Below are positions 56,691 through 64,000 of a stretch of DNA of 64,000 nt, one piece after another (position 1 is the stretch's first letter; the number at the start of each line of letters is the position of its first letter). Location of the stretch: positions 97,450 through 161,449 of the forward strand of contig NZ_JPME01000014.1 of the NCBI RefSeq assembly GCF_000732605.1, given 5' to 3'. Origin of the DNA: Lacrimispora celerecrescens. Lineage in GTDB: Bacteria; Bacillota; Clostridia; Lachnospirales; Lachnospiraceae. The translations under genes and the position numbers were made by a program. Below the pieces are notes generated by a model. That model was not told the DNA's origin. It saw only the letters and a program-made list of their open reading frames with translations, and searched no databases.

Positions 56691-57591
56691 TTGTAACCTC
56701 CCTGGTATTGTAAAAATTCGTAAGATAAACCTGTTTTGCAAGGGTCTTCGCCTCGCCGTACCTCAATTCTTCATAAGCCATTTCCGCAGCTCTGGGGCTG
56801 GTGAAAATGCCAAAAACCGTGGGACCGCTTCCACTCATCAAGGCGTTCACCGCTCCCAATTCTTTCATTTTGTCCTTAATCTGTGCAATCACCGGATATT
56901 CCGGAATCGTGACTGTTTCAAGTACATTTCCCAGGCGTTCCGACACCTGGAATATGTTACGGTTCCCAATGGCTTCAATCATGCCATCTATATCCGGATG
57001 ATCCTCTTGACCTAGGCTGGGTAGATCCAGATGCTCATAAACGAACTTTGTGGATACGCTGACCCCAGGCTTTGCTATTAGCACCTGGCACTGGGGCATA
57101 TCGGGAAGAGGAGTTAAAATTTCCCCAATTCCTTCGCTAAGAGCAGTTCCTCTCATCAAACAATAGGGAACGTCAGCTCCGATCTTTACCCCCCGTTCCA
57201 TCAGTTCTTCTCTTGTCAGGCCAAGCTGGAACATCTTATTAACCCCGAACAGTACCGTCGCAGCATCGCTGCTCCCGCCGGCCATACCTGCAGAAACCGG
57301 AATGAATTTATTTAAGTGAATGCGGATGCCGTGAAGGATATGAAACTCCTCCATCAGAAGCTTGGCTGCTTTATAAACCAAGTTGTTTTCATTCACCGGA
57401 AGATAATAGAGATTTGTCACAACCTCAATTCCCGGAGTCTCTTTTAAGTAAATATCAATCTTATCATAAAGGCCTACGGTCTGCATGATCATTCGTACCT
57501 CATGGTATCCGTCTTCCCGTTTTCTTAAAACATCAAGCCCCAGATTAACCTTTCCATATGCTTTTAATCCCAGATGTCTTATCATAGGCAA
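56680..57591 (-). CDS. ispE: 4-diphosphocytidyl-2-C-methyl-D-erythritol kinase
   Basis: 303 residues, GHMP kinase of the MEP isoprenoid pathway. It has KAYGKVNLGLDVL at the amino end, the ATP loop PVSAGMAGGSSDAATVL, and ALMSGSGPTVFGIF. Start is either TTG at 57591 (GAGG five bases upstream) or ATG at 57585. Its last codons overlap the start of the GntR gene by 11 bases, showing translational coupling. A GntR-type palindrome lies at its own promoter. Confidence 0.93.
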   Translation of the reverse strand: MPMIRHLGLKAYGKVNLGLDVLRKREDGYHEVRMIMQTVGLYDKIDIYLKETPGIEVVTNLYYLPVNENNLVYKAAKLLMEEFHILHGIRIHLNKFIPVSAGMAGGSSDAATVLFGVNKMFQLGLTREELMERGVKIGADVPYCLMRGTALSEGIGEILTPLPDMPQCQVLIAKPGVSVSTKFVYEHLDLPSLGQEDHPDIDGMIEAIGNRNIFQVSERLGNVLETVTIPEYPVIAQIKDKMKELGAVNALMSGSGPTVFGIFTSPRAAEMAYEELRYGEAKTLAKQVYLTNFYNTREVTNEQ

Positions 57592-57637
57592 ACATCCCTC
57601 ACTTTTTATTTCTTAGGATTGTATTTTTTTATTTTTT

Positions 57638-57645
57638 TGTATACA
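57638..57645 (-). promoter_or_regulatory. Candidate GntR/FCD operator TGTATACA
   Basis: A perfect eight-base palindrome of the kind bound by FCD-GntR regulators. It lies about seven bases past the -10 box of the ispE promoter, over the expected start site. It would let the downstream GntR gene autoregulate the operon. Confidence 0.45.
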
Positions 57646-57651
57646 GTATTT

Positions 57652-57680
57652 ATTATATAACAAAACATAGAAAAGCACAA
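57652..57680 (-). promoter_or_regulatory. ispE operon promoter
   Basis: Minus-strand TTGTGC (57675-57680), 17-base spacer, TATAAT (57652-57657). Confidence 0.7.
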
Positions 57681-57758
57681 GCGTTTTATTCCCTTATGTT
57701 TTTTAGGTTCTTGTTAATTTTTTACAAAATTTTCGTTTATCCTCTTCTAAAAATTTAT

Positions 57759-57786
57759 TTGACAGAAAACATCAGTTGTGTATAAT
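57759..57786 (+). promoter_or_regulatory. glnK promoter
   Basis: TTGACA (57759-57764), 16-base spacer, TATAAT (57781-57786). Confidence 0.88.
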
Positions 57787-57801
57787 GTTGATATACTGAA
57801 C

Positions 57802-57835
57802 AAGGGCGTTCCAAAACTGGAATCGCCCTTTTTTT
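57802..57835 (+). terminator. Terminator-like hairpin in the glnK leader
   Basis: AAGGGCG-TTCC, hexaloop AAAACT, GGAA-T-CGCCCTT, then seven T. It lies between the promoter and the ribosome site of glnK, so it can only act as an attenuator or on short leader transcripts. The hexaloop has A at position 1 but A, not G, at position 4, so it is not a clean ANTAR target. Confidence 0.8.
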
Positions 57836-57864
57836 CTGTAAAAAATTAGAGGAGGTCGCGCTGT

Positions 57865-58203
57865 ATGAAAAAGTTGGAAATTATTATCAAACCAGAAAAG
57901 CTTGAAAGTCTGAAGACAATCCTGGAAGGCTGCAAGGTCAATGGACTTATGATCAGCAACGTCATGGGATATGGTAATCAGAAAGGCTACACGCAGATGT
58001 ACCGGGGTACCAAGTATAATGTGAACCTGCTTCCAAAGGTAAAAGTCGAAACCGTTGTGCCAAAGGATTTGGCAGATCAGATCATTGATGCGGTTGTAGA
58101 GGAAATCAACACGGGCAATTACGGGGATGGCAAGATTTTCGTTTACGACGTGCAGGATGTGGTTCGCATCCGGACCGGCGAACGTGGCCGGGAAGCGCTG
58201 TAA
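57865..58203 (+). CDS. glnK: P-II nitrogen regulatory protein
   Basis: 112 residues. The T-loop is intact, with Tyr51 in YRGTKY, preceded by GYGNQKGYTQM; the C-terminal GDGKIFVYDVQDVVRIRTGE is the ATP/ADP-binding signature. It senses 2-oxoglutarate and ADP/ATP and blocks the ammonium channel. Being paired with amt marks it as the GlnK type. GGAGG nine bases upstream. No uridylyltransferase is nearby. Confidence 0.95.
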   Translation: MKKLEIIIKPEKLESLKTILEGCKVNGLMISNVMGYGNQKGYTQMYRGTKYNVNLLPKVKVETVVPKDLADQIIDAVVEEINTGNYGDGKIFVYDVQDVVRIRTGERGREAL

Positions 58204-58256
58204 TTCCCAATAAGAGCGGACATTTAATTTCATACAGAACGGAAATAAACTATCAA

Positions 58257-58298
58257 CGGGGATAATTGCTTTCTTAAGCAGTTATGCCCGTCTTTTTA
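58257..58298 (+). terminator. Terminator-like hairpin between glnK and amt
   Basis: CGGGgATAAtTGCTT and AAGCAgTTATgCCCG form a 15-base stem with three mismatches, followed by TCTTTTTATT. It would reduce read-through from glnK into amt, or be relieved under nitrogen limitation. Confidence 0.7.
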
Positions 58299-58362
58299 TT
58301 CTCGTGAATCAATGAGTTAAATGTAATGATCCCATCAAAAAATATTAGAAGGAGTTATGATT

Positions 58363-59574
58363 ATGGAAAATACAACCTTATTACTGAATATTATTTGGAC
58401 CATGCTGGCTGCAATTCTGGTCTATTTTATGCAGGCCGGTTTTGCCATGGTAGAAACTGGGTTCACAAGAGCCAAAAATGCGGGGAACATCTGCATGAAA
58501 AATATGATGGATTTTGTTCTGGGATCTCTCTTCTACTTTATCCTTGGTTTTCCCCTCATGTTCGGAAGCAATGTGGCTGGCCTTTTCGGCAGCTCCGGGT
58601 TCTTTGATCCTTATTCTTTGGCTGACGGAAGCGGCTTATTCAACGGTCTTCCCATCGCAGTTTTCATGATTTTCCAAACCGTATTTTGTGCCACCTCAGC
58701 CACCATCGTCTCCGGAGCCATGGCAGAGCGCACAAAGTTTGCCTCTTACTTAATCTACTCAGCAGCTATCAGTGTGGTCATTTATCCCATAACCGGACAC
58801 TGGATCTGGGGAGGCGGCTGGTTAGCCGACATGGGATTCCATGATTTTGCAGGCTCTACTGCGGTTCATATGGTAGGTGGCATCTGCGCCCTGGTAGGGG
58901 CTAAAATCGTCGGCCCCCGCATTGGAAAATACAATGAAGACGGGACTGCAAACGCAATTCCCGGTCACAACATTCCCCTGGGCGTTCTCGGTGTTTTCAT
59001 ACTCTGGTTCTGCTGGTTTGGGTTTAACTGCGGCTCCACAACTTCTGCCACCACCACTCTCGGCAACATCGCCATGACAACCAACCTGGCTGCTGCCGCT
59101 TCTACACTGACCACGCTCCTGTTTACCTGGCTGCGTTACGGTAAGCCTGACGTATCCATGACATTAAACGGTTCCCTTGCCGGTTTGGTGGCAGTTACTG
59201 CAGGCTGTGATGTGGTGACTCCCTATGAATCCATCATCATTGGAGTAATTGCAGGTCTTGCAGTGGTTCTTGCCATTGAATTTATTGATAAGAAAGCCAA
59301 AATCGATGACCCGGTGGGCGCTGTTGGCGTCCATGGATTCTGCGGCCTCCTGGGTACACTGCTGACCGGGATCTTTGGTGAGGACTGCAATTTCCTGACA
59401 CAGTTAGTGGGCGTTGCTTCTGTTCTGGTTTATACAGCCGTAGCGGCTTTTATCATCTTTACTCTGCTTAAGAAAACCATAGGCTTAAGAGTCTCCGACC
59501 AGGAACAGCTGGACGGCCTGGATTTACATGAGCACGGTATGACCGCCTATTCAGGCTTCCGGATCGATAAATAA
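58363..59574 (+). CDS. amt: Ammonium transporter (Amt family)
   Basis: 403 residues, 11 membrane helices. It has the conserved FAMVETGFTRAKNAGN, DFAGSTAVHMVGG and GVHGFCGLLGT segments; the twin pore histidines are in these last two. The start at 58363 (MENTTLLLN) is preferred because GGAG lies eight bases before it; the ATG six bases earlier is too close. Regulated by the GlnK encoded just upstream. Confidence 0.94.
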   Translation: MENTTLLLNIIWTMLAAILVYFMQAGFAMVETGFTRAKNAGNICMKNMMDFVLGSLFYFILGFPLMFGSNVAGLFGSSGFFDPYSLADGSGLFNGLPIAVFMIFQTVFCATSATIVSGAMAERTKFASYLIYSAAISVVIYPITGHWIWGGGWLADMGFHDFAGSTAVHMVGGICALVGAKIVGPRIGKYNEDGTANAIPGHNIPLGVLGVFILWFCWFGFNCGSTTSATTTLGNIAMTTNLAAAASTLTTLLFTWLRYGKPDVSMTLNGSLAGLVAVTAGCDVVTPYESIIIGVIAGLAVVLAIEFIDKKAKIDDPVGAVGVHGFCGLLGTLLTGIFGEDCNFLTQLVGVASVLVYTAVAAFIIFTLLKKTIGLRVSDQEQLDGLDLHEHGMTAYSGFRIDK

Positions 59575-59610
59575 CCTGCTTTTCCTCATATTTATATCCA
59601 TATCTTTAAT

Positions 59611-59634
59611 CCCCCGGTCAAATAATGCCGGGGG
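59611..59634. terminator. Shared hairpin between amt and the alarmone synthetase gene
   Basis: CCCCCGG and CCGGGGG around a 10-base loop, between two converging genes. The T tract is weak on both sides. Confidence 0.6.
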
Positions 59635-59663
59635 AAAATTCTATGCAGCCGTTTACCATACCT

Positions 59664-60242
59664 TTATAGAAATTCCTCCATCTCATCCTCCATCTGCCTT
59701 AAGGCAATGGCATACTTTTTAAATTCCTCTACTGCCTGCTCCTTCTCTTCTCCCTTATAGCAAATCCGGTGCTCCATACTGGCCCATAAGTCCATGGACA
59801 TGGTTCGCAGCTGTATTTCTACCGGGTAATATTCCATGCCATCGGTGTGATAAACCGGAACTCCAAAAACAATGTGGAAGCTTCTATAACCATTGGACTT
59901 TGGATTGGCAATATAATCACTTTCCTTTATGATTACAATATCCGACTGCGTCTTTAGCAGGCTGACAATTGCGTATATATCTCTTATAAAATAGCAGATG
60001 ACCCGGATACCGGCAACATCCGTAAGATAGTTTCTGGCCGAATCCAAGCTGGTCTCATATCCGTTCTTATCCAGCTTGTTTTCAATGCTTTCCTTTTGCT
60101 TGATTCTGTACTGGATATGATGGATGGGGTAATTCTGGTTCTTTCTCCTATAATCATTATTCAGCACATCTACTCTCACACGGATGTTTTTTAGCGCATC
60201 CTCATAGGGCTGGATAAAACAGACATACTCTTCTTCAGTCAT
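59664..60242 (-). CDS. Small alarmone synthetase (RelA/SpoT synthetase domain only)
   Basis: 192 residues containing only the (p)ppGpp synthetase fold: LTDVAGIRVICYF, KSNGYRSFHIVF and VEIQLRTMSMDLWASMEHRICYK. There are no hydrolase, TGS or ACT domains, so it is like RelQ/RelP (YjbM/YwaC) of Firmicutes. It makes ppGpp or pGpp from GTP/GDP and ATP under stress. GGAGG upstream of the ATG. Confidence 0.9.
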   Translation of the reverse strand: MTEEEYVCFIQPYEDALKNIRVRVDVLNNDYRRKNQNYPIHHIQYRIKQKESIENKLDKNGYETSLDSARNYLTDVAGIRVICYFIRDIYAIVSLLKTQSDIVIIKESDYIANPKSNGYRSFHIVFGVPVYHTDGMEYYPVEIQLRTMSMDLWASMEHRICYKGEEKEQAVEEFKKYAIALRQMEDEMEEFL

Positions 60243-60349
60243 ATTCTACCTCCAGACATTTCCTTATCACAGTTATTTAGTATACCTTTTTTTTGTGTCC
60301 ATATAGTGTCCATAATATGAACTTCGTATAAAAGAATCCATTCTGATAC

Positions 60350-60396
60350 GCAAAAAAACAGCCGGAAGGGATGCTTGGCGATCCCCGTCCGGCTGT
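60350..60396 (-). terminator. Terminator of the DUF624 gene
   Basis: ACAGCCGGA and TCCGGCTGT, with inner GGG/CCC pairs, followed on the minus strand by seven T. Confidence 0.9.
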
Positions 60397-60405
60397 CAGC
60401 AGGAA

Positions 60406-61191
60406 TTAATCCTGCCCATCTTGCGTTTCTATAAATTCTGTTACTTCACTTTCAGGTTTTTCTTCCTGATGCTCGTCACCTTTTGCCATCAGAATGCTGC
60501 TTACAGGCTCTTCCTCATCTGCAAACAGCGGCCTTAGCTCCTCCCCCTTCTCCTCTTCCACCTTTGGAATATACTGATTGAACACGGGAGCAAGGATATA
60601 GGAATTAATAAATGCCAACAGCGGAAAGCCAAACAGCATGAATATCATCAGCATAGGCGGTACCATAAGCAGGAATCCGGCCGCCAACAAAGCCCCATCA
60701 ATGGCAATCATTCCAATGGTGCGGAACAAATGGCGCAGGGACATAAAAAAGGCATTGAAAAAGGTGCGCTTTACAGTGTTAAAAAATCTGGCCTGAAGTG
60801 GGAAAATATACGTAAAAACAGCCGCATAAATAAGAACCATTGCCAGGAACACGGTAAGCATCACCGTCCGAAAGGACCCGGAACCTGTAAACAATCTGGT
60901 AAAGAAGTACAAATCAACTCCAAGGATCAGACCGACTACCAGAAGGATGAGCCAGATGACCGTGGACTGCTTAAAGTTTTCTTTAAAAGACTTAAAAAAG
61001 GAACGGATGGTATATCCATCATCATCTCTTACAAGCTTTAGGGTTACATAATATACAGCTGTGGTGGAAGCTCCTATCGTAAATATAGGAATACTGCATA
61101 TTAGCCATAGGATATTTAAAATTATCAGATCTCCAAATTTACCGATAAACCGCCATACCGGATTATCATAATTAAAAAAACCAGAAAACAT
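60406..61191 (-). CDS. DUF624 (YesL-like) membrane protein
   Basis: 261 residues, about six membrane helices (residues 20-200), starting MFSGFFNYDNPVWRFIGKFG, the usual DUF624 opening. A 60-residue acidic cytosolic tail is an extension. In many Firmicutes such proteins lie beside carbohydrate ABC transporters; here no transporter is present. Role unknown. Confidence 0.82.
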   Translation of the reverse strand: MFSGFFNYDNPVWRFIGKFGDLIILNILWLICSIPIFTIGASTTAVYYVTLKLVRDDDGYTIRSFFKSFKENFKQSTVIWLILLVVGLILGVDLYFFTRLFTGSGSFRTVMLTVFLAMVLIYAAVFTYIFPLQARFFNTVKRTFFNAFFMSLRHLFRTIGMIAIDGALLAAGFLLMVPPMLMIFMLFGFPLLAFINSYILAPVFNQYIPKVEEEKGEELRPLFADEEEPVSSILMAKGDEHQEEKPESEVTEFIETQDGQD

Positions 61192-61226
61192 TCGTTTTTC
61201 CCCTTTTCATAGTTGCATTAAAGGAT

Positions 61227-61255
61227 ATTATAGCGGATTTATCCCTAAAAAGCAA
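61227..61255 (-). promoter_or_regulatory. Promoter of the DUF624 gene
   Basis: Minus-strand TTGCTT (61250-61255), 17-base spacer, TATAAT (61227-61232). Confidence 0.65.
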
Positions 61256-61364
61256 ACATTCTTTCTTATTTCACCAAAATTTTATTTTTATTTTAAATAA
61301 AAATCCAAGGTTGTATGATATAATTAGAAAAGTAGCTGTAATAATAAAGAAAGAGGCGTAAAAC

Positions 61365-62066
61365 ATGACCCCATACGAAGACAAAACCCTAAAAGACTCC
61401 ATGCGGGAGGAACGGGACAAGCTGAAAAATATGAGTGTAAAAGACAGGCTCTGGTACATCTGGGAATATTACAAGATCCCCATCATCATTGCCATTGTGT
61501 CCGTGATTTTTATCTCTTCCATCGGCTCTGCCATATACAACAACCGGTTTGAAACGGCTCTTTCCTGTGTCATTTTTAACAGCCGCCCTGCCGGTGAAAC
61601 TGATTCTGTAGATGATTACTTTAACCAAGGCTTCCGCCAGTACATTGACCTTAATGAGGATTCAAAGATCGAGGTGGACTACTCCATGTCCCCGACCTTT
61701 GACGAATCTTCCATGAATGAGTTTACCTATGCCCAACTTGCCAAAATCACCGCCATGATATCCAGTAAGAGCCTGGATGTTATGATCGGGAATCCGGAAA
61801 CCATCGATCACTTCGGGGAAATGGGTGGATTTGTCGACTTAAAGGAACTCCTCCCTGCCGACGTTTACGACAAAGTAAAGGAGCACCTCTATTTTGTTAC
61901 CAATCAGGAAACAGGCGAAAACACGGCCTGCGGCATTCTCATCGGAAGCACGGACTTCTGCAATAAAACCGGCCTTATCATCGATGAGCCGATTCTTACT
62001 GTCATGAGTAATTCCACTCATACAGACACAGCCGTGGAACTGATCCGCTATGTGTTCGGGCAATAA
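61365..62066 (+). CDS. Membrane-anchored hypothetical protein with a binding-protein-like domain
   Basis: 233 residues. A charged N-terminal 35 residues (YEDKTLKDSMREERDKLKNM) is followed by one membrane helix (about 38-58, IPIIIAIVSVIFISSIGSAIY) and an outside domain. That domain resembles part of an extracellular solute-binding protein: LDVMIGNPETIDHFGEMGGF and VDLKELLP. There is no lipobox. Role unknown. It is divergent from the DUF624 gene and its end overlaps the converging acetyltransferase gene by 65 bases. Confidence 0.72.
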   Translation: MTPYEDKTLKDSMREERDKLKNMSVKDRLWYIWEYYKIPIIIAIVSVIFISSIGSAIYNNRFETALSCVIFNSRPAGETDSVDDYFNQGFRQYIDLNEDSKIEVDYSMSPTFDESSMNEFTYAQLAKITAMISSKSLDVMIGNPETIDHFGEMGGFVDLKELLPADVYDKVKEHLYFVTNQETGENTACGILIGSTDFCNKTGLIIDEPILTVMSNSTHTDTAVELIRYVFGQ

Positions 62067-62751
62067 GCCGGAACCCCAGATCTTCTGCCAGCTTTATTGA
62101 AGCTAAGTTCCGTTCATCGATCCTTGCATAAATCCTTTCTGATACAGCCAGGGCAGCATAAGAAAGAATAGCCATACAGGCTTCCTTCCCATATCCCTGC
62201 TGTCTGTATGGGGAAAAAATGTGATATCCCAGTTCCACCGGGGTATCATTCTTTTTTATAGCACTAAAAAACTCCTCCTGATCGGTAAGTTCTAAGTTGG
62301 AGATCCCCGCCTTTCCCACTAGCAGTCCTTTTTCATGGTCAACCAGGGCCCAAATACCGTATTCATAAAAGCCGTATTGATGGCAGATGTAATCCTTCAG
62401 GGGTTCTTCCTTTAAAAACAGGGAGCCTGATATACCAGCCTCAGGCTCATCCGGTATAGAAACAAAGTCCTGCGGGGCGAACTCCCGGATTGTCAAGCGC
62501 TGGGTTTTGACAATATTCCACGGAAGTCCCTCTCTTCTCCTGATGACCCGCTCTAAAAATACATCATCAATATCTTTAAGATCCTCTACAACATAAGCGG
62601 CAGGGTTAAGGTTCTGGTCCGCCCGTTCCCGGTCCCATAAACCAACAACGGCCCTGCCTTCCGCAAAAGCAGAACGCAGGGCCTCATGATCATCGGATAT
62701 GGTAACCTGGAAAATCTTTCCTTCAACTGTGATTTCCCGTTCCCAGTTCAT
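62002..62751 (-). CDS. GNAT-family N-acetyltransferase
   Basis: 249 residues. An N-terminal part of about 85 residues of unknown type precedes a RimJ/RimL-like GNAT domain: TQRLTIREFAP, PVELGYHIFSPYRQQGYGKEA (acetyl-CoA loop Q-x-x-G-x-G/A) and RIDERNLASIKLAEDLGF. Start at 62751 (MNWEREITV), just inside the end of the cyclophilin gene's spacing with CTAAGG before it. Substrate unknown. Confidence 0.8.
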   Translation of the reverse strand: MNWEREITVEGKIFQVTISDDHEALRSAFAEGRAVVGLWDRERADQNLNPAAYVVEDLKDIDDVFLERVIRRREGLPWNIVKTQRLTIREFAPQDFVSIPDEPEAGISGSLFLKEEPLKDYICHQYGFYEYGIWALVDHEKGLLVGKAGISNLELTDQEEFFSAIKKNDTPVELGYHIFSPYRQQGYGKEACMAILSYAALAVSERIYARIDERNLASIKLAEDLGFRLIARTHSGSVPRLCLYEWNYS

Positions 62752-62755
62752 TGCC

Positions 62756-63274
62756 TTAGCAGGTCTCCGGTTCCGGATATTCTTCCCCAAAGGTTTCTAC
62801 GGTCATGGACTGGATCTTCTGCTCGTTTAAAGGACGGTCATTGTAATCGGTCTTCACATCGGCAATTTTATTTACAATATCCATGCCCTCAGTGATTTTA
62901 CCGAATGCAGCATAGGAGCCATCCAAGTGTGGAGATGCCTTGTGCATAATGAAAAACTGGGAACCGGCAGAATTGGGATTCATGGCTCTTGCCATGGAAA
63001 GCACTCCCTCGGAATGCTTGAACGCATTGGTAACACCGTTCTGGCTGAATTCTCCTTTAATGGAATAGCCTGGGCCTCCCATTCCGCTTCCTTCCGGGCA
63101 TCCACCCTGAATCATAAACCCATTGATAACCCTGTGAAAGATCAGTCCGTTATAAAAACCTTTATTAATCAGACTGATAAAATTATTTACTGTGTTTGGT
63201 GCAATCTCCGGATAAAGCTCTGCTTTCATCACATCACCATTATCCATTGTAATCGTAATAACCGGATTTTTCAT
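62756..63274 (-). CDS. Peptidyl-prolyl cis-trans isomerase, cyclophilin type
   Basis: 172 residues, starting MKNPVITITMDNGD. Catalytic-site motifs are IFHRVINGFMIQGG, with the essential Arg, and AGSQFFIMHKASPHLDG. No signal peptide, so it acts in the cytosol on proline bonds. Start at 63274 has AAGGGAG upstream; the frame stays open 14 codons more. The acetyltransferase gene follows four bases after its stop. Confidence 0.94.
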   Translation of the reverse strand: MKNPVITITMDNGDVMKAELYPEIAPNTVNNFISLINKGFYNGLIFHRVINGFMIQGGCPEGSGMGGPGYSIKGEFSQNGVTNAFKHSEGVLSMARAMNPNSAGSQFFIMHKASPHLDGSYAAFGKITEGMDIVNKIADVKTDYNDRPLNEQKIQSMTVETFGEEYPEPETC

Positions 63275-63550
63275 GTTTTCTCCCTTTCTACTTTTCCGCC
63301 CATAATCTTTGGGCATAAAGGTATACCTATCAGGTATTTATTGCGTCAGATTTCGCATATGGCTATATTTTATCAAATACTCCTATATTTGTATAGTCCC
63401 ATTTGCAAACAGTCCTATGTATATCCTATCGTTCATACTTTGTTTAAATTTCATTCAAAAACCTTTTACACAAACAACATGATTTCTTCATGTTTCATGG
63501 ATATACTTAAAACATAAAATACAAATTGCTTATAAGATTTTTTTCATAAT
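63275..63550. other. Upstream region of the cyclophilin gene, no gene seen
   Basis: AT-rich leader and promoter DNA. An AGGTATACCT palindrome at about 63319-63328 is the only notable motif. The longer open frame on the plus strand overlaps the cyclophilin gene and has no ribosome site. Confidence 0.5.
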
Positions 63551-63554
63551 ACTC

Positions 63555-63578
63555 GAGCTGATAATTTATTATCAGCTC
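63555..63578. terminator. Hairpin left of the insertion sequence
   Basis: GAGCTGATAA-TTTA-TTATCAGCTC, a perfect 10-base stem. On the plus strand it is followed by TCCTCCCTTTTT. Confidence 0.65.
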
Positions 63579-63637
63579 TCCTCCCTTTTTGAAGTAACTT
63601 TTTAAAAAGCGTATTGCATGACTGGTTCCGAGTAAAC

Positions 63638-64000
63638 TGGTCCCCATGTCAAGGGCATTTTAAAAAAAGAGTATGATAAAGCGTCACAGCTAGTAATTGT
63701 AGTTGTGACGCTTTTACTATACCTCAATAGGATAATAACCTGTTCTCAAATATTCTGCATATTGGTTAGGAGAAAGCTTTGCCAGTTCCCATTGATAACG
63801 CTCGTTGTTGTAATAATCCATGTAATCATTGATTTCTGTACAAAGTTCTTCATAAGTAGTACATCTGGAAAGATGGATTTCGTCTTTCATATGTCCGAAA
63901 AAAGATTCCTGTGGTGCATTATCCCAGCAGTTACCACGTCTGGACATTGACTGTCTTAGTTCTTTATCTTTCAGTAGCTGTCTGAACGAAATACTTGTAT
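63638..64000 (-). mobile_element. IS3-family insertion sequence, right end (continues past the window)
   Basis: The element's end is probably at TGGTCCCCATGTCAAGG, near 63638, which looks like an IS3-type terminal repeat. A terminator-like stem (AAAGCGTCACA/TGTGACGCTTT, 63678-63714) separates the end from the transposase gene. The left end is outside the window, so the exact boundaries and target duplication cannot be read. Confidence 0.7.
63717..64000 (-). CDS. IS3-family transposase OrfB, C-terminal part (window edge)
   Basis: The frame is open to the right edge and reads SMSRRGNCWDNAPQESFFGH, then MKDEIH and ending YYPIEV. This is the end of the rve (DDE) integrase core of IS3/IS150-type transposases; the catalytic Glu is that in APQESFFG. 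The Asp residues lie beyond the window. It seems intact as far as visible. Confidence 0.9.
   Translation of the reverse strand, partial: TSISFRQLLKDKELRQSMSRRGNCWDNAPQESFFGHMKDEIHLSRCTTYEELCTEINDYMDYYNNERYQWELAKLSPNQYAEYLRTGYYPIEV

Noticed and set aside
57813..57818. ANTAR antiterminator target in the glnK leader
   Set aside because: Only one hexaloop hairpin is present and its fourth loop base is A, not G, so the two-hairpin ANTAR motif is not met.
57772..58233. 153-codon frame on the minus strand across glnK
   Set aside because: It is the antisense shadow of glnK and spans its promoter and leader hairpin; no ribosome site.
1..64000. CRISPR array, tRNA or rRNA genes, riboswitches
   Set aside because: No regularly spaced repeats, no cloverleaf-like or rRNA sequence, and no recognisable riboswitch core were seen in the intergenic regions.

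Overview
The window looks like a chromosome segment of a low-GC, spore-forming anaerobic Firmicute, most likely a Lachnospiraceae / Clostridium cluster XIVa member of the Lacrimispora type. Supporting this are strong AGGAGG ribosome sites, TTGACA-17-TATAAT promoters, spoIIR, glycyl-radical and nucleoside-salvage genes, a Firmicute-type RpoB/RpoC, and secreted proteins built from aromatic cell-wall-binding repeats. The genus is an inference.

Layout. (1) 1-700, minus strand: the start of the S10 ribosomal operon (rpsJ, then rplC cut by the window edge). (2) 0.9-6.4 kb: a secreted cell-wall-binding repeat protein, a tiny Cys/Asn/Trp-rich protein, a SAM methyltransferase, a membrane acyltransferase and a secreted subtilase, followed by a cluster of long hairpins. 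(3) 6.46-10.75 kb, minus: a MurNAc recycling operon murR-murQ-murP-mupG with a promoter and a likely RpiR-type operator. (4) 11-14.7 kb: a secreted DUF5722-like glycosidase-fold protein and an LtaS-like polyglycerol-phosphate synthase. (5) 14.9-25.3 kb, minus: a HIT protein, then a nucleoside-salvage run. In transcription order this is yjjI-yjjW (glycyl radical enzyme and activase), a BMP-type nucleoside-binding lipoprotein, ABC transporter nupOPQ, a Crp/Fnr regulator, udp, deoD and cdd. A palindrome centred near -41.5 of the yjjI promoter suggests Crp/Fnr-type activation of the whole run. (6) 25.6-38.0 kb, minus: rpoB-rpoC, rpsL-rpsG-fusA and tuf, each block with its own promoter. These normally abut the S10 operon; here about 25 kb lies between them.

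(7) 38.2-45.2 kb: a small membrane protein, Mn-type superoxide dismutase, then an accessory patch. The patch holds a Dps C-terminal remnant, a cell-wall-binding-repeat remnant, an Asp-rich cell-wall-binding protein, two tandem tyrosine recombinases and an AAA15-like ATPase with altered catalytic motifs. (8) 45.2-48.3 kb: DUF1934, murI and ddl (peptidoglycan precursors), and divergent spoIIR with a sigma-F-like promoter. (9) 48.3-55.7 kb, minus: TetR regulator, membrane-fusion adaptor, RND pump and two TolC-like proteins, with twin TetR operators on the promoter. (10) 55.8-57.6 kb, minus: ispE, a GntR/FCD regulator broken by a one-base frameshift, and a small acidic protein. (11) 57.8-59.6 kb, plus: glnK-amt, each preceded by a terminator-like leader hairpin. 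(12) 59.6-63.3 kb: small alarmone synthetase, DUF624 membrane protein, a membrane-anchored hypothetical, GNAT acetyltransferase and cyclophilin. (13) The right edge enters an IS3-family insertion sequence.

I saw no tRNA, rRNA or CRISPR array. The best candidates for new biology are the YjjI/YjjW-nucleoside operon and its operator, the recombinase pair facing a surface-repeat gene, the two-TolC RND system in an apparently single-membrane bacterium, and the Cys/Asn/Trp-rich miniprotein.
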